Part shown: piece after piece, positions 27,701 through 40,400 of the stretch
Numbering within the stretch: position 1 is the first letter of the stretch
Layout: each line of letters opens with the position of its first letter
NCBI RefSeq assembly: GCF_035918015.1
Contig: NZ_CP109132.1
Coordinates: forward strand, 4,588,001 to 4,652,000
Origin: Streptomyces sp. NBC_01754
GTDB taxonomy: Bacteria; Actinomycetota; Actinomycetes; Streptomycetales; Streptomycetaceae
DNA: 64,000 nt
Direction of reading: 5' to 3'
Made by a program: the position numbers and the translations under genes
The notes under the pieces: model-generated
Told to the model about the DNA's origin: nothing
The model's input: the letters and a program-made list of their open reading frames with translations, nothing else
Database searches by the model: none

Positions 27701-30700
27701 CGGCGGGGTCGAGCCGCCAGGCCGGGGCGCCGACGGGCGGCAGCAGCGAGCCGGACGTCGCCGTCCGCCGCAGCCGCGCGGCGTAGCGGACAGTGCCCCG
27801 CACTGCCAGCTGCGGCTCCCCGGACGCCATCACCGCCGCCACCGCATCGTGGGACAGGCCGGCGCCCGGCGCGCCGTCGAGGTCGAGCAGCACGATCCGG
27901 TCCGGGTTCTCCGACTGGGCCGACCGCACCAGACCCCACACCGCGGCACCCGCGGGATCGGCCCCCTCGCCGGACCGCGCGCACACCGCGCCCCGCGTGA
28001 CGACCAGCAGCCGCGACAGGGCGTACCGGTCGTCGGCCAGCCACTGCTGGAGCACGTCCAGCGTCCGGTGTACGGCCTCGCGCGCACCCCGCGCTCCGCC
28101 GCCGGCGGGGCATTCCAGGACCAGCACCTCCGGAACCGCCGCCGTGTCCACCATCGCGTCCCACGGCGCCCAGCCGACCCGGGCCGGCTGTTCCGCCCGC
28201 TCCACGACCTCGGTCCACTCCAGCAGGAACAGCGAGTCGTGCTGCGCCGGACCCGCGGCCGAGCGCACGGCGTCCGCCGACGCCGGCCGCAGCACCAGCG
28301 ATTCCACCGACGCCACCGGCTCACCCTGCGAGTCGGCCAGCACCAGCGACACCTCGCCGTCCCCGGACGGGCGGATCCGCACGCGCAGCGCCGACGCGCC
28401 CGAGGCGTGCAACTCCACACCCCGCCACGCGAAGGGCAGCACGACGTCCTCGCCGAGCACACCCGTCAACCCGATCGCGTGCAACGCGGCGTCCAGCAGG
28501 GCCGGATGCACGCCGAACCGCTCCGCCGACGCCCGCGTTCCCTCATCCAGCGCCACCTCGGCGAACACCTCGCCGCCCGAACGCCATGCCGCGCGCAGCC
28601 CCCGGAACGACGGCCCGTACGCGAGCCCCGCCTCCGCGAGCCGCTCGTACCAGCCGTCGACCTCGATCCGTTCGGCACCGGCCGGCGGCCACTGGCCGAG
28701 CTGAGCCCGCGCATCCGCACCGGACGGCCTCAGCACGCCGGACGCATGGCGTGTCCACGGCAGGCCGTCGGTGTCCGCGCGGCGCGCGTACACCGTGAGC
28801 GGCCGGCCGTCCGACGCGTCGGCCGCGCCGACGACCACCTGCACGTGCACCCGGCCCGCCGCGGGCAGCACCAGCGGCTGCTCGATCGTCAGATCGTCCA
28901 CGGACCCGCAGCCGACCTCGTCACCGGCCCGCACCGCCAGCTCCACGAACACCGTGCCGGGCAGCAGCACCTCGCCCCACACCATGTGGTCGGCGAGCCA
29001 GCCGTGAGTCCCGGCCGAGAACTGCCCGGTCAGCACCACCCCGCCCGATTCGGGCAGGGCGAGGGCCGCGCCGAGCAGCGGATGACCGGCCGGCTCGAGA
29101 CCGGCTGTCGTCACGTCGCCGCCGCCCGGCCAGTCGTCGAGCCAGTAACGCTGCCGGGTGAACGCGTACGTCGGAAGACCGAGGCGGAGCGCCGGCCGGT
29201 CCCCGAAGAAAGGTCCCCAGTCGACCGCCACGCCGTGCGCGTACGCCTGCCCCAGCGCCACCGCGAACTGCCGCAGGCCGCCGTGGTCGCGGCGCAGCGA
29301 ACCGACCGCGACCGCCTCCGCCCCCACCGCCTCGAAGGTCTCGCCCAGTCCGACCGTCAGCACCGGATGCGGACTGGCCTCCACGAACACCTCGAAGCCG
29401 TCCGCGAGCAGGGCCCTCGTGGCCGACTCGAACCGCACCGTCCGGCGCAGGTTCGTGTACCAGTACTCGGCGTCCAGCGGTGTGTCACCCAGCAGTCCGC
29501 CCGTGACCGTCGAATAGAACGCGACGGACGGCGTCTGCGGACGCACGTCCGCCAGCACATCCAGGAGCCGCTCCCGGACGGCCTCCACGAAGTGGGAGTG
29601 CGACGCGTAGTCGACGGGGATGAGCCGAGCCCGTACCTCCTCGGCGGCCAGTTCGTCCCGCAGCTCCTCGAGCGGACCGTTCTCGCCGCACACCACGACC
29701 GAGTTCGCACCGTTCTCCGCGGCCAGCGACAGCCGCCCCTCCCACCGGGCGAGCCGCTCCCGGATCCGTTCACCCGGCGCGAGCACCGACATCATGCCGC
29801 CCTGCCCGGCCAGATCCTCGGCGATGACCCTGCTGCGCAGTGCCACCACCCGGGCACCGTCCTCCAGGGAGAGCGCCCCGGCCACACAGGCCGCGGCGAT
29901 CTCGCCCTGCGAATGCCCCACCACCGCGGCCGGCTCCACGCCGTACGCGCGCCACAGCCCGGCCAGCGACACCATCACCGCCCACAGCACGGGCTGGACC
30001 ACATCCACCGCATCGAGTGTCGGAGCGTCCTCCTCGCCGCGGAGCACGGCGAGCAACTCCCAGTCCACGAAGGGCTCCAGGGCCTTCGCGCACTCCTGCA
30101 TCCGCGCCGCGAACTCGGGCGACGTGTCCAGCAGCCCGGTGGCCATCCCGGGCCACTGCGACCCCTGCCCGGGGAAGACGAAGACCGACCGCGGCGCGCT
30201 CTTCGCCGTACCGGTGGCCGCCGTGGTGGAGCGTTCGTCCGCCGCGAACCGCTCCAGTTCCGCGAGCAACTCGGCGTGGTTCTCACCGACGACCACGACA
30301 CGGTGCGCGAACGACACCCGGGACGTCACCAACTCCCGTGCCACGTCCCGTACGTCCGCCTGCGGATGGTCCGCGGCCCAGGACGCCAGACGGCGTGCCT
30401 GCGCGCCCAGCGCCTCCCGGTCCTTGGCGGACAGCACCCACGGAACAGCGCCGGGCGCCGCCGCCGTCTCCGGAGCCGGTGCCTCGCGGTCCTCGGCGGG
30501 AGCCTGCTCCAGAATCACGTGGGCGTTCGTCCCGCTGATCCCGAACGACGACACACCCGCCCGTCGCGGACGGCCCACCTCCGGCCAGTCCCGGGCCTCG
30601 GCCAGCAGTTCCACGGCCCCGGAGTCCCAGTCCACCTGCGACGTCGGGGCGTCCACGTGCAAGGTCCTCGGCAGCACCCCACGGTTCATCGCCTCGATCA

Positions 30701-31841
30701 TCTTGATGATGCTCGCGACCCCGGCGGCGGCCTGGGTGTGCCCGATGTTCGACTTGATCGAGCCCAGCCACAACGGCCGCTCCCCGGAACGCGCCTGCCC
30801 GTACGTCGCCAGCAGCGCCTGCGCCTCGATCGGGTCGCCCAGGGTGGTGCCCGTACCGTGTGCCTCCACCACGTCGACGCCGTCCGCCGGTACCTGGGCG
30901 TTCGCCAGCGCCTGCCGGATCACCCGCTGCTGCGCCGGGCCGCTCGGCGCTGTCAGGCCGTTGCTCGCACCGTCCTGGTTGAGCGCCGTACCCCGCACGA
31001 TCGCCAGCACCGGATGACCGTTGCGCCGCGCGTCCGACAGCCGCTCCAGGAGCAGCATGCCCGCGCCCTCGCCCCAGGCCGTGCCGTCCGCCGCCGCCGC
31101 GAACGACTTGCAGCGGCCGTCGGGGGCCAGCCCGCGCTGCCGACTGAACTCGACGAACACCTCGGGTGTCGCCATCACGGCGACACCGCCCGCGAGCGCC
31201 AGCGAGCACTCACCGGAGCGCAGCGCCTGCACCGCCCAGTGGACCGCCACCAGCGACGACGAACACGCCGTGTCCACCGTGACCGCCGGGCCCTCCAGGC
31301 CGAAGACGTACGACACCCGGCCCGAGGCGATGGCACCGGTGCCGCTGTTCGTCGGGTAGTCGTGGTACATCATCCCGGCGAACACACCGGTGCTGCTGCC
31401 CTTCAGCGTCGCCGGATCGATCCCGGCCCGCTCGAACACCTCCCACGCGTTCTCGAGGAGCAGCCGCTGCTGCGGGTCCATGACCAGCGCCTCGTTCGGG
31501 CTGATCCCGAAGAACGTCGGGTCGAACTCCCCGGCCCGGTGCAGGAATCCGCCCTCACGCACATAGGTCGTCTCCGGCCGCGAGGCCGTGGGGTCGTACA
31601 GCCGGTCCACATCCCAGCCCCGGTCCACGGGGAACTCGCTGACGGCGTCCCGTCCTTCGGCGACCAGGTTCCACAGGTCCTCGGGCGACTCCACATCCCC
31701 GGGGTAGCGGCAGCTCGCCGACACCACGGCGATCGGCTCGCGCGACACGGCCGTCAGCTTGGCGTTCTGCGCCCGCAGGCGTTCTGTTTCCTTCAGCGAC
31801 GCACGCAGCGCGTCGACCAGCTTGTCCTGAGAATTGGCCAT
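24723..31841 (-). CDS. type I PKS, final module: KS-AT-DH-ER-KR-ACP-TE
   Basis: 2372 residues. A docking helix (1-32) is followed by KS (C193, H328, H368) and AT (S644 in GHSQGE; Y745ASH, a methylmalonyl signature). DH follows (H952 in [11 protein letters not shown]1117), then ER (about 1410-1730; NADPH loop HAAAGGLG at 1517). KR is B-type by LDD, with Y1847 in [12 protein letters not shown] (S2016) and TE (S2212 in GFSSGG, with LLDTYDPG and PGSHFSLVE supplying Asp and His) complete it. All domains look active, so it adds a fully reduced C2 unit with an alpha-methyl branch. The TE should release the chain, presumably by macrolactam formation with the starter amine. The ER has Tyr in LGMYPG, associated with 2S-methyl. 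It is the only methylmalonyl and only ER module visible. Confidence 0.93.
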   Translation of the reverse strand: MANSQDKLVDALRASLKETERLRAQNAKLTAVSREPIAVVSASCRYPGDVESPEDLWNLVAEGRDAVSEFPVDRGWDVDRLYDPTASRPETTYVREGGFLHRAGEFDPTFFGISPNEALVMDPQQRLLLENAWEVFERAGIDPATLKGSSTGVFAGMMYHDYPTNSGTGAIASGRVSYVFGLEGPAVTVDTACSSSLVAVHWAVQALRSGECSLALAGGVAVMATPEVFVEFSRQRGLAPDGRCKSFAAAADGTAWGEGAGMLLLERLSDARRNGHPVLAIVRGTALNQDGASNGLTAPSGPAQQRVIRQALANAQVPADGVDVVEAHGTGTTLGDPIEAQALLATYGQARSGERPLWLGSIKSNIGHTQAAAGVASIIKMIEAMNRGVLPRTLHVDAPTSQVDWDSGAVELLAEARDWPEVGRPRRAGVSSFGISGTNAHVILEQAPAEDREAPAPETAAAPGAVPWVLSAKDREALGAQARRLASWAADHPQADVRDVARELVTSRVSFAHRVVVVGENHAELLAELERFAADERSTTAATGTAKSAPRSVFVFPGQGSQWPGMATGLLDTSPEFAARMQECAKALEPFVDWELLAVLRGEEDAPTLDAVDVVQPVLWAVMVSLAGLWRAYGVEPAAVVGHSQGEIAAACVAGALSLEDGARVVALRSRVIAEDLAGQGGMMSVLAPGERIRERLARWEGRLSLAAENGANSVVVCGENGPLEELRDELAAEEVRARLIPVDYASHSHFVEAVRERLLDVLADVRPQTPSVAFYSTVTGGLLGDTPLDAEYWYTNLRRTVRFESATRALLADGFEVFVEASPHPVLTVGLGETFEAVGAEAVAVGSLRRDHGGLRQFAVALGQAYAHGVAVDWGPFFGDRPALRLGLPTYAFTRQRYWLDDWPGGGDVTTAGLEPAGHPLLGAALALPESGGVVLTGQFSAGTHGWLADHMVWGEVLLPGTVFVELAVRAGDEVGCGSVDDLTIEQPLVLPAAGRVHVQVVVGAADASDGRPLTVYARRADTDGLPWTRHASGVLRPSGADARAQLGQWPPAGAERIEVDGWYERLAEAGLAYGPSFRGLRAAWRSGGEVFAEVALDEGTRASAERFGVHPALLDAALHAIGLTGVLGEDVVLPFAWRGVELHASGASALRVRIRPSGDGEVSLVLADSQGEPVASVESLVLRPASADAVRSAAGPAQHDSLFLLEWTEVVERAEQPARVGWAPWDAMVDTAAVPEVLVLECPAGGGARGAREAVHRTLDVLQQWLADDRYALSRLLVVTRGAVCARSGEGADPAGAAVWGLVRSAQSENPDRIVLLDLDGAPGAGLSHDAVAAVMASGEPQLAVRGTVRYAARLRRTATSGSLLPPVGAPAWRLDPAEGRTLDDLTLIPCPEVVTEHLAPGEVRVAVRAAGVNFRDVLITLGMYPGRRFIGGEAAGVVLAVGADVTALAPGDKVMGLFTGGFGPMAVTDQDLLVPMPEGWSWEQAATVPTVFLTAYYGLVDDAGLRAGERILVHAAAGGLGMAAVQLARHLGAEVYGTASAGKWDALAGMGLDEAHIAGSRNLDFVQDFLTATDGQGVDVVLNSLAREFVDASLRLLPRGGRFVEMGKTDIRDADEVAAAHPGVVYGAFDLVAADPARTQQILRELLALFESGALTPLPVRAWDVRESREAFRFIREARHVGKVALTMPVAPRPHGTVLVTGGTVGLGALLARHLVTEHGIRSLVLTSRRGIRAPGAAELHAELTELGAEVSVTACDVSDRDALAGVLASVPADRPLTGVVHSAGVLDDGVIGSLTPQRVDAVLRPKADAAWHLHELTAGLDLSMFVLFSSSGGVLGAPGQGNYAAANAFLDGLAHARRAQGLPAQSLAWGLWQRSGGMTGKLDDADLQRMGRFGVRALSDREGLALFDSAWRLGSAQLLPMSLDLRAMASSGGEPPSLLRGLVRGGVRRTAAGAANAVDADSLRQRLTGLSDEARHEAVRDLVRSYAAALLGHERTDAVDVERNFLESGFDSLTAVELRNTLQGATGLRLPSMVVFDSKTPAALARRISAELAEALGTTAEAPAGAGPEAGPAGGVGPGEGLHEMMRDAIVARAMPKGLALLRAAADLRPVFTSLADAGQLPEPVTLASGPARPRLICLSTPMVTGGVHQHARLAAHFRGTREVTALPTPGFVPGESLPSSVDAVAAVLAESVLAAAQGEPFALLGFSSGGLLAHATAQRLEQTEGPRPAAVVLLDTYDPGDSAKRALFDRIAFAMPEKEDTLGRFDNATMSAMGRYVDLFPEFALDRPLGTPVLFVRPEASFLDELSAEPGDASLTQTWQADVDYAHTTAVVPGSHFSLVEADVATTARAVEDWLSSLGIAAAAPGA

Positions 31842-31853
31842 CGGTCGTTTCCC

Positions 31854-34800
31854 CTACCGTTCCACTGACGCGTCGCCGAGGCCGGAGCCCTGGAGCGCCA
31901 TGGTGATCAGACTGTCCGTGTCCATCTCGTCGATGTCGGCCGTGTCGTCGGCCGCGTCGTCGTCGGCCGGCCCGGCCTCGACGGCGGAGAGCCCCGTGAG
32001 TTCCAGCAGGCCGTCGAGCAGGCCGGCCTCCCGGAACCGTGCGATCGGTACCATCCGCAGAACCTCGCGGAACTCGTCCTGTGAACAGGGCAGCGCCGGT
32101 ACGGAGTCCCCCTCGCCCAAGGCCTCGGCCAGATGCTTCGCCAGCGCCAGCGAAGTCGGATGGTCGAAGACCAGGGTGGGGGGCAGCCGCAGCTCCGTGG
32201 CGCCGTTGAGGGCGTTGCGCAGTTCCACCGCGGCCAGCGAATCGAACCCGAGATCGCGGAACGCACGCTCAGGCTCGACCTCCGCCCCGTTCCCGTGTCC
32301 CAGGACCGCCGCGACCTCCGCCCGTACCAGACGCAGCAGCTCCGCGTCCCGCTCGTCCGCCGTGAGCCCCGCCAGCAGCCGCCGCCACCCCCCGGCCGCC
32401 GCCGGCTCACCATCGGCCGTGCGCCGTACCGCCGCCACCCGGACCAAACCACGGAACATCGACGGCAGCCCCTCGCCCAGATCCGCCATGGCACGCACAT
32501 CGAGCTGTACGGGCAGCAGATGCGCCACGCCGCCGGCACACACGGCGTCGAAGAGTGCGAGGCCCGGCCCCGGCGCCAGTGGCAGCACTCCGAGCCGGCC
32601 CATCCGGGCCAGATCTGACCCGGTCAGCCGGTCAGCCATCCCGCCGACCTCGACCCAAGGCCCCCACGACAGGGACACGGCGGGCAGCCCGGACGCGGCG
32701 CGGTGCGCGGCGAGGGCGTCGACATAGGAGTTCGCCGCCGCGTAGTTACCCTGCCCCGGGGTCCCCAGTACACCGGCGATCGACGAGAACACGGCGAACA
32801 GCGAAAGATCGTGACCGGCAGTCAGCTCATGGAGATACCAGGCCGCGTCAGCCTTGGGGCGCATCACCCGGTCGACGTGCTCGGCCCCGAGCGAGGCGAT
32901 CGTGCCGTCGTCGAGCACCCCGGCGGCGTGGACGACACCGGTCAGCGGCCGGTCGGCCGGGATCCCGGCGATCAGCCCTGCCAGGGCGTCGCGGTCGGAG
33001 ACGTCGCAGGCGGCGATCGTCACCTCCGCGCCCGACTTCTCCAGTTCCGTACGGAGTTCGCCTGCGCCGGGTGCGTCGGGGCCGCGGCGGCTGATGAGGA
33101 GCAGATGGCGTGCGCCATGGTGCTCCACCAGGTGGCGGGCGACCAGTGCTCCCAGGCCGCCGGTCCCGCCGGTCACCAATGTGGTGCCCGTCTCGACACC
33201 GGGCACGATGCCGGCCGCCGGATCGGCCGCCGCCCTCGTCAGGCGGGGCGCGAACAGTACGCCCTGCCGGAGCGCCAGTTGGGGCTCACCTGCCGCCATC
33301 ACCCGCGCCACGTCGAGTACGTCCGGGGCCTCGCCCAGGTCCGCCAGGACGAACCGGCCGGGCTGTTCGGACTGGGCCGAACGGACCAGCCCCCACACCG
33401 CCGCGGCCGCGACATCGGCGACGTCCTCACCGTGCGCGGAGACGGCACCCCGTGTCGTGATCAGCAGACGGGCACGGGCGAACCGTCCCTGCGCCAGCCA
33501 GGTCTGTAGTACGCCGAGCACCCGACGGGTCTCCATACGCGCGGCTTCGGCGTCCGGTAGACCCCGCCCGCAGGGCAGGACCACGACCTCCGGCACCGGA
33601 CCCTCACCGGCCTCGACGTCCTCCCACGAAGCCCATGACACCTCCTCCGCCGGCTCCCCGGCCGACGCCGACCTCTGCACCGGCACCCACTCCACCTGGA
33701 ACAGGGAGTCGCGCGGCCCACCACCATCGTCCAGCCGGTCCGTGTCCACCTCGCGCAGCGCCAGGGCCTGTGCCGTGGCGACCGGGCGACCGGACGGGTC
33801 GCTCAACTCGACGGATACGGACCCCTCTTGGATGGGCGTCAGGCGTACGCGCACGGTGGTGGCACCGACGGCGTGCAGTTCCACCTTCGACCAGGAGAAG
33901 GGCAGCGCCGCCCCCGATCCCTCGGCACGGGTCAACGTCACCGCGTGCAAGGCGGCATCCAGAAGCGCTGGATGCAGAGCGAAGTGAGCGGCTTCGGAAG
34001 CCAGTTCAGCCGGAAGCGCCGCCTCGGCGAAGACCTCACCACCGGACCGCCACGCAGCCGCCAGCCCGCGGAACGCGGCCCCGTACGAGAGACCCGCCTC
34101 GGCCAGCCCCTCGTAGAACCCGTCGAGGTCCACCGGCTCAGCGTCGGCCGGCACCCATGCGCAGGCCCCGGCACCGGGAACGACGTCCCCGGAGAGCAGT
34201 CCTGTGGCATGCCGCGTCCACGGCACCCCGTCCGGCGCGCCCTCGGGCCGGCCGTGAACACTCACGGTCCGCGTCCCCGCCTCCTCGGACGCACCCACTG
34301 CGACCTGGACCTGAACACCGCCGTGACGAGGCAGGACCAGCGGCGCCTCGAACGTCAGCTCCTCGACCGTGCCGCAGCCGACACGGTCACCCGCCTGTAC
34401 AGCCAGCTCCAGGAACCCCGTGCCGGGGAACACGATCGACTCCCCGACGACGTGATCGGCGAGCCAGGGCTGCGCTTCCGCGGAGAGCCGCCCGGTCACC
34501 AGCACCGTGTCCGAGTCCGCCGGCCGGACGACCGCACTGAGCAGCGGATGCTTCACCGACTCCAGCCCGGCCGAAGCGACGTCGCCCGCACGGATGGAGC
34601 TCTTGGCCCAGTAGTGCTGGTGTTGGAAGGCGTACGTGGGCAGGTCGGTGGTGCGGGCGTCGGTGTGGGCGAAGACGGCTTCCCAGTCGACGGTCGCACC
34701 GTGGGTGTGGAGGTGGCTGAGGGCGGTGAGGGTGGTGTGGGTTTCGTTGTGGTGGGGGCGGAGGGTGGGGGTGAAGGTGAGGTGGTGGTCGGTGAGGGTG

Positions 34801-37343
34801 TCCTGGGCCATGGCGGTCAGGACGGCGTCGGGGCCGATTTCGAGGTAGGTGGTGACGCCGTGGGTGTGGAGGGTGGTGAGGGTGTGGGTGAAGCGGACGG
34901 TGTCGCGTGCGTGGGTGGTCCAGTAGTGGGGGTCGGGGGTGTGGGGTTCGGCGGTGGTGTTGGAGATGAGGGGGATGTGGGGGGTGTGGTGGGTGAGGGT
35001 GTCGGCTGTTCTCCCGAATTCCTCGAGCATGGGGTTCATGAGGGGGGAGTGGAAGGCGTGGGAGGTGCGGAGGTGTTTGGTTTTGCGGTCGGGGAAGTGG
35101 TTGGCGATGGTCTGGGCTTGGGTTGTGTCGCCGGAGATGACGGTGGAGGTGGGGGTGTTGAGTGCGGCGATGGTGACGTGGTCGGTGAGGTGGGGGCGGA
35201 TCTCGTCTTCGGTGGCCTGGATGGCGATCATGGTGCCGGTTGTGGGGAGGGCTTGCATGAGGCGTCCGCGGGCGGCGACCAGGGTGGCCGCGTCCTGGAG
35301 GGTGAGGGCGCCGGCGACGTGGGCGGCGGCGAGTTCTCCGATGGAGTGTCCGGCGACGTAGTCGGGGCGGATGCCCCATGACTCCAGGAGTCGGAAGAGT
35401 GCGACTTCGAGGGCGAACAGTGCGGGCTGGGTGTATTCGGTGCGGTCCAGGAGAGCCGCTTCCGGGCTGTCCTCGGGTGCGAACAGCACGTCCCGGAGTG
35501 ACAGGTCCAGGTGGGGGTCGAGGTGGCTGATCGCCTCGTCGAGGGCGTCCCTGTAGGTGGGGAAGGTTTCGTGGAGTTCGCGGCCCATACCGGGGCGCTG
35601 ACTGCCCTGTCCGGTGAAGAGGAAGGCGAGTTTCCCGTTCGACACGCTGCCTTGGACGACGCCTGCGGTTTTTTCTCCGGCCGCGAGGGCTGCGAGGGCT
35701 GTGAGGTGGGTGCGGGTGTCGTCGGGGTCGGTGGTGAGCAGGACGGCGCGGTGTTCGAGGGTTGCGCGGGTGGTGGCGAGGGAGTAGCCGGTGTCGAGGA
35801 CCGGTTGGGGGGTGTCGGTGAGGTGGGTGAGGAGGCGGTGTGCCTGGGCGTGGAGGGCGTCGGGGGTTTTGCCGGACAGTACCCACGGGACCACCGGCAG
35901 CGAACGCACCAGGTCACGGTCCCCGTTCCCGTCCGTAACCGGATCGGACGGTTCCTCGGCAGGAGCCTGCTCCAGGATGATGTGGGCGTTGGTACCACTC
36001 AGCCCGAACGACGACACAGCTGCCCGCCGGGGGCGGTCCGTCCCGGGCCATTCGCGGGCCTCCGTCAGCAGTTCGACAGCGCCTGATGACCAGTCCACAT
36101 GCGAGGTGGGCTCCGAGACGTGGAGTGTCTTCGGGAGTATGCCGTGCCGCAGGGCCTGGACCATCTTGACGATGCCGCTCACACCAGCGGCGGCGTGAGC
36201 ATGACCGATGTTGGACTTGATGGAGCCGAGGTACAGCGGCCTGCCCTCCGCGCGCCCCTGCCCGTAGGTGCTGAGCAGCGCCTGCGCCTCGATCGGATCG
36301 CCGAGCGTCGTGCCGGTGCCGTGGCCCTCGACCACGTCGACGTCGGCGGTGGTGAGGCGGGCGTCGGCGAGTGCCTGGCGGATGACGCGCTGCTGGGCAG
36401 GGCCGCTGGGTGCGGTGAGGCCGTTGCTGGCGCCGTCCTGGTTGACCGCGCTGCCCCGCACCACCGCCAGTACGGGGTGGTTGTTACGGCGGGCGTCCGA
36501 CAGCCGCTCCACCACCAGGACGCCGACACCCTCCCCCCAGCCGGTCCCGGCCGCGTCGTCCGAGAACGCGCGGCACCGGCCGTCCGTGGCCAGTCCACGC
36601 TGTCGGCTGAAGGCGATGAACGGCGCAGGCGTCGCCATCACCATGACACCACCCGCCAGTGCGAGACCGCATTCCTTGCGGCGCAGTGCCTGGCAGGCCA
36701 GATGCAGCGCGACCAGCGACGACGAACACGCCGTGTCCACCGTCACCGCAGGGCCTTCGAGGCCCAGTGCGAAGGAGATCCGGCCCGAGATCACCGCAGC
36801 GGCCGTCGCCGTTGTCATATAGGCCTCGGCCACTTCCGGTGCCTCGCCCAGGACGTGCTCGTAGTCCTGGATCCCGGACCCGGCGAACACTCCGACCCGC
36901 TGCCCGCGCAGGGTCTGCGGATTCACCTCGGCGCGTTCCAGAGCCTCCCAGGAAGCCTCGAGGAGCAGCCGCTGCTGGGGGTCCATCGCCACGGCCTCAC
37001 GCGGCGAGATCCCGAAGAACCCGGGGTCGAACTCTCCTGCGCCGTCCAGGAACCCGCCCTCGCGCACATAGCTCGTACCGGCGTCGTCGGGCTCGTCGCT
37101 GAAGAGGTCACCGGTGTTCCAGCCCCGGTCGGAAGGGAACGGGCTGACGGCGTCACGGCCCTCGGCGACCAGCTGCCACAGATCCTCCGGGGAGGCGATC
37201 CCTCCGGGGTAGCGGCAACTCATGGCCACAATGGCGATCGGCTCCTGCTCGGCGCTCTCGGCCTCCTGGAGCCGCTGACGCGTCTGATGGAGCTCCGCGG
37301 TCACCCGCTTGAGGTACCCGAGGAGCTTTTCGTCGTTCGCCAT
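31854..37343 (-). CDS. type I PKS, one module: KS-AT-DH-KR-ACP
   Basis: 1829 residues. An N-terminal docking helix [14 protein letters not shown] is followed by KS (C206) and AT (S667 in GHSIGE; HAFH at 762-765, malonyl type). DH has H964 in [10 protein letters not shown], where the usual Gly at position +4 is Glu, and D1129. KR (LDD, B-type; Y1534 in GQGNYAAAN), ACP (S1702 in [10 protein letters not shown]) and a C-terminal docking segment rich in Asp follow. It should produce an alkene. The ATG at 37343 is chosen because the upstream in-frame part (to 37448) overlaps the preceding PKS gene. It starts 62 bp after the previous gene's stop and ends 12 bp before the next PKS start. Confidence 0.92.
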   Translation of the reverse strand: MANDEKLLGYLKRVTAELHQTRQRLQEAESAEQEPIAIVAMSCRYPGGIASPEDLWQLVAEGRDAVSPFPSDRGWNTGDLFSDEPDDAGTSYVREGGFLDGAGEFDPGFFGISPREAVAMDPQQRLLLEASWEALERAEVNPQTLRGQRVGVFAGSGIQDYEHVLGEAPEVAEAYMTTATAAAVISGRISFALGLEGPAVTVDTACSSSLVALHLACQALRRKECGLALAGGVMVMATPAPFIAFSRQRGLATDGRCRAFSDDAAGTGWGEGVGVLVVERLSDARRNNHPVLAVVRGSAVNQDGASNGLTAPSGPAQQRVIRQALADARLTTADVDVVEGHGTGTTLGDPIEAQALLSTYGQGRAEGRPLYLGSIKSNIGHAHAAAGVSGIVKMVQALRHGILPKTLHVSEPTSHVDWSSGAVELLTEAREWPGTDRPRRAAVSSFGLSGTNAHIILEQAPAEEPSDPVTDGNGDRDLVRSLPVVPWVLSGKTPDALHAQAHRLLTHLTDTPQPVLDTGYSLATTRATLEHRAVLLTTDPDDTRTHLTALAALAAGEKTAGVVQGSVSNGKLAFLFTGQGSQRPGMGRELHETFPTYRDALDEAISHLDPHLDLSLRDVLFAPEDSPEAALLDRTEYTQPALFALEVALFRLLESWGIRPDYVAGHSIGELAAAHVAGALTLQDAATLVAARGRLMQALPTTGTMIAIQATEDEIRPHLTDHVTIAALNTPTSTVISGDTTQAQTIANHFPDRKTKHLRTSHAFHSPLMNPMLEEFGRTADTLTHHTPHIPLISNTTAEPHTPDPHYWTTHARDTVRFTHTLTTLHTHGVTTYLEIGPDAVLTAMAQDTLTDHHLTFTPTLRPHHNETHTTLTALSHLHTHGATVDWEAVFAHTDARTTDLPTYAFQHQHYWAKSSIRAGDVASAGLESVKHPLLSAVVRPADSDTVLVTGRLSAEAQPWLADHVVGESIVFPGTGFLELAVQAGDRVGCGTVEELTFEAPLVLPRHGGVQVQVAVGASEEAGTRTVSVHGRPEGAPDGVPWTRHATGLLSGDVVPGAGACAWVPADAEPVDLDGFYEGLAEAGLSYGAAFRGLAAAWRSGGEVFAEAALPAELASEAAHFALHPALLDAALHAVTLTRAEGSGAALPFSWSKVELHAVGATTVRVRLTPIQEGSVSVELSDPSGRPVATAQALALREVDTDRLDDGGGPRDSLFQVEWVPVQRSASAGEPAEEVSWASWEDVEAGEGPVPEVVVLPCGRGLPDAEAARMETRRVLGVLQTWLAQGRFARARLLITTRGAVSAHGEDVADVAAAAVWGLVRSAQSEQPGRFVLADLGEAPDVLDVARVMAAGEPQLALRQGVLFAPRLTRAAADPAAGIVPGVETGTTLVTGGTGGLGALVARHLVEHHGARHLLLISRRGPDAPGAGELRTELEKSGAEVTIAACDVSDRDALAGLIAGIPADRPLTGVVHAAGVLDDGTIASLGAEHVDRVMRPKADAAWYLHELTAGHDLSLFAVFSSIAGVLGTPGQGNYAAANSYVDALAAHRAASGLPAVSLSWGPWVEVGGMADRLTGSDLARMGRLGVLPLAPGPGLALFDAVCAGGVAHLLPVQLDVRAMADLGEGLPSMFRGLVRVAAVRRTADGEPAAAGGWRRLLAGLTADERDAELLRLVRAEVAAVLGHGNGAEVEPERAFRDLGFDSLAAVELRNALNGATELRLPPTLVFDHPTSLALAKHLAEALGEGDSVPALPCSQDEFREVLRMVPIARFREAGLLDGLLELTGLSAVEAGPADDDAADDTADIDEMDTDSLITMALQGSGLGDASVER
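34609..35640. repeat. near-identical malonyl-AT block, copy 1 of 6
   Basis: About 1 kb covering the AT core and post-AT linker, nearly identical in DNA to five other copies in this window. The + strand is extremely G/T-rich with many G-runs; the coding strand is rich in CAC and ACC codons. Markers: [26 protein letters not shown]. Confidence 0.9.
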
Positions 37344-37404
37344 CGTGTGTTCACGCATCCTTTTGACGTCTCGAAACCATGGGTGCGAGGGCGCACAGCA
37401 GAGG

Positions 37405-40400
37405 TCAGGCCAGGCCCAGTTCGTTGTCGATGAAGTCGAAGACGTCATCGGCGCTGGCGGAGCCGAGCTGTTCGCTCACATCCGCGCCCGGGCCGGCCGC
37501 CGCGACGACCCCGTTCACCTGTGCCACCAGTGCCTGGAGCCGCGCTGACACGCGGTTCTCCTGGATCTCCTGCGGCGAGAGCGCGGCGATGGCCTGCTCC
37601 AGTCGGTCCAGACCCGTGAGAGCCGGCGCGCCCCGCCCGGCCGCAGCGTCGTCCAGGCACAGCTCCGCGTGCAGGAACCCGGCCAGTGCCTTGGGACTCG
37701 CGTGGTCGAAGACGATCGTCGTCGGCAGCTTCAGGCCCGTCGCCGCGCCGAGCCGGGTCCGGATGTCGACGGCGGCCACCGAGTCGATCCCGAGGCTGTC
37801 GAAGGCGCGCTCGATGTCCAGCTCGGCGGCGTCGACGTAGCCGAGCACCTGCGCCAGCTGCGTACGCACCAGATCGAGCAGAACCCGGTGCTGTTCGGCC
37901 GCCGGTATCCCGGCGAGCCGGTCCGCCAGCGACACCCCGGCGGGCGTGTCCGCCGACTCCGCCGGTTCCACGAGTGCCTCCTGTACCTCGGGCAGCGCGT
38001 CCAGCAGCGGGCGGGTACGGGCCAGGACGAACGTCGGCGCGAACCGGGACCAGTCGAAGTCCGCGACCACCAGGTGACTCTCGCCACCGTCCAGTGCGTC
38101 GCCCAGGGCGCGCAGCGCCAGAGCCGGCCGCATCACCGGAGCGCCGATGCGCTCGGTCAGCGCCCGCAGTTCGTCGTCGACCATGCCGCCGTCCCACGAC
38201 CCCCACGCGACGGACGTCACCGCCCGCCCCTGGGCACGGCGGGCATGGGCGAGTCCGTCCAGGAACGCGTTGGCGGCGGCGTAGGCGGACTGCCCCGTGC
38301 TGCCCCACACGGCGGCTCCCGATGAGAACAGGACGAAGGCGTCCAGCGGGGCGTCGCCCAGCAGCTCGTCCAGGTGGCGTGCGCCGAGCACCTTGGCCCG
38401 TGCCACCTCGGCCACTTCGTCGAGTGACAGTTCGGTCAACGCCGCCATCCGCTGAGGGGCGCCTGCCGCGTGGAACACACCGGTCAACGGGTGTTCGGCC
38501 GGCACCGTGTCCAAGGCCGCGCGCAACGATTCGCGGTCGGCCACGTCGCAGGCCAGCATCGTCACCCGGGTGCCGAGCGCCTCCAGCTCCGCCGCCAGCT
38601 CGCCCGCGCCGTCGGCCGCCGGGCCACGGCGGCTGGTCAGCAGCAGGTGCCCGGCGCCGTGGCCGGCCAGCCAGCGCGCCACATGGGCACCGAGAGCGCC
38701 GGTCGCGCCGGTGATGAGTGTGGTTCCCCGGGGACGCCACGCCTGCTGTGCGGTCGTACGGTCCTGACGAGCCGCCCTGACCATCCGGCGGGCGAAGACG
38801 CCCTGGGTGCGGACCGCGATCTGGTCCTCGCCCGACCCGGCCAGCACCGAGCACAGTCGGTCGACGGCCTGCCTGTCCGGGGCAGGCGGCAGGTCCACCA
38901 GACCGCCCCAGGTGTCCGGCGCCTCGACCGAGAGCCCGATTCCCAGTCCCCACAGCGCCGACTGAGCGGGATCGGTCAGCTCCCCCGGACGGTCCACCGC
39001 GACCGCCCCGGACGTCACGCACCACAGGCGCGCGGTGATGCGCGCGTCGCTCAGCGCCTGGACGGCGACCACCGTCGCCGCCCCGCCGCGCGACAGCGCC
39101 GGATGACGGTCGTGTGCCCGCCCGTCGAGCCCCAGCAGTGACACCACACCCGCGAGGTCCTCCGGGGCCACGTGGCTGCGCAGTTGCCGCGCCAGGTCCG
39201 CGCGGTCGACGTCCCGGTCGGACTTCGTGCCGACGTTCACGGCGACCGTACGCACACCGGCTCGGTCCAGCCCCGCGACGACGGCCTGTACGTCCGCCTC
39301 GACCGTGGCATCGCCCGCCACCGGGATCAGCACCGCCCACGTTCCGGACAGCGGCTCGGTGAGCCCGTCACCGCTGACGGGCCGCCAAGTCACCCGGTAC
39401 CGCCATGAGTCCACCGTGTGCAGCTCCCGGTGGTCCTGCCGCCACACATTCAGTGCGGGCAGTACCTCACCGAGGGCCGCCGCGTCCACCTCAAGCCGGT
39501 CCGCCAGCGACTCGTAGCCCTCGCTCTTGGCCCCCTGCTCGACCGTGTCCCAGAACACGGTGTCCATGGGGTCGGCCGGAGCACCGCCACTCCGCGCGTT
39601 CTCCGGAGGAGTCCACCAGTAGTGCTGGTGTTGGAAGGCGTAGGTGGGGAGGGGGGTGGTGTGGGCGTGGGTGTGGGCGAAGACGGCTTGCCAGTTGATG
39701 GTTGTGCCGTGGGTGTGGAGGTGGCTGAGGGCGGTGAGGGTGGTGTGGGTTTCGTTGTGGTGGGGGCGGAGGGTGGGGGTGAAGGTGAGGTGGTGGTCGG
39801 TGAGGGTGTCCTGGGCCATGGCGGTCAGGACGGCGTCGGGGCCGATTTCGAGGTAGGTGGTGACGCCGTGGGTGTGGAGGGTGGTGAGGGTGTGGGTGAA
39901 GCGGACGGTGTCGCGTGCGTGGGTGGTCCAGTAGTGGGGGTCGGGGGTGTGGGGTTCGGCGGTGGTGTTGGAGATGAGGGGGATGTGGGGGGTGTGGTGG
40001 GTGAGGGTGTCGGCTGTTCTCCCGAATTCCTCGAGCATGGGGTTCATGAGGGGGGAGTGGAAGGCGTGGGAGGTGCGGAGGTGTTTGGTTTTGCGGTCGG
40101 CGAAGTGGTTGGCGATGGTCTGGGCTTGGGTTGTGTCGCCGGAGATGACGGTGGAGGTGGGGGTGTTGAGTGCGGCGATGGTGACGTGGTCGGTGAGGTG
40201 GGGGCGGATCTCGTCTTCGGTGGCCTGGATGGCGATCATGGTGCCGGTTGTGGGGAGGGCTTGCATGAGGCGTCCGCGGGCGGCGACGAGGGTGGCGGCG
40301 TCCTGGAGGGTGAGGGCGCCGGCGACGTGGGCGGCGGCGAGTTCTCCGATGGAGTGTCCGGCGACGTAGTCGGGGCGGATGCCCCATGACTCGAGGAGTC

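Noticed and set aside
26970..31868. Very long + strand reading frame opposite the last PKS module
   Set aside because: Arg/His/Gly-rich translation without domains. It mirrors PKS codons on the other strand, a known artefact of very high GC.
34621..35400. G-rich repetitive + strand that looks like a tandem repeat or CRISPR-like array
   Set aside because: There is no regular repeat-spacer structure. It is coding sequence for the AT domain with HT-rich codons.
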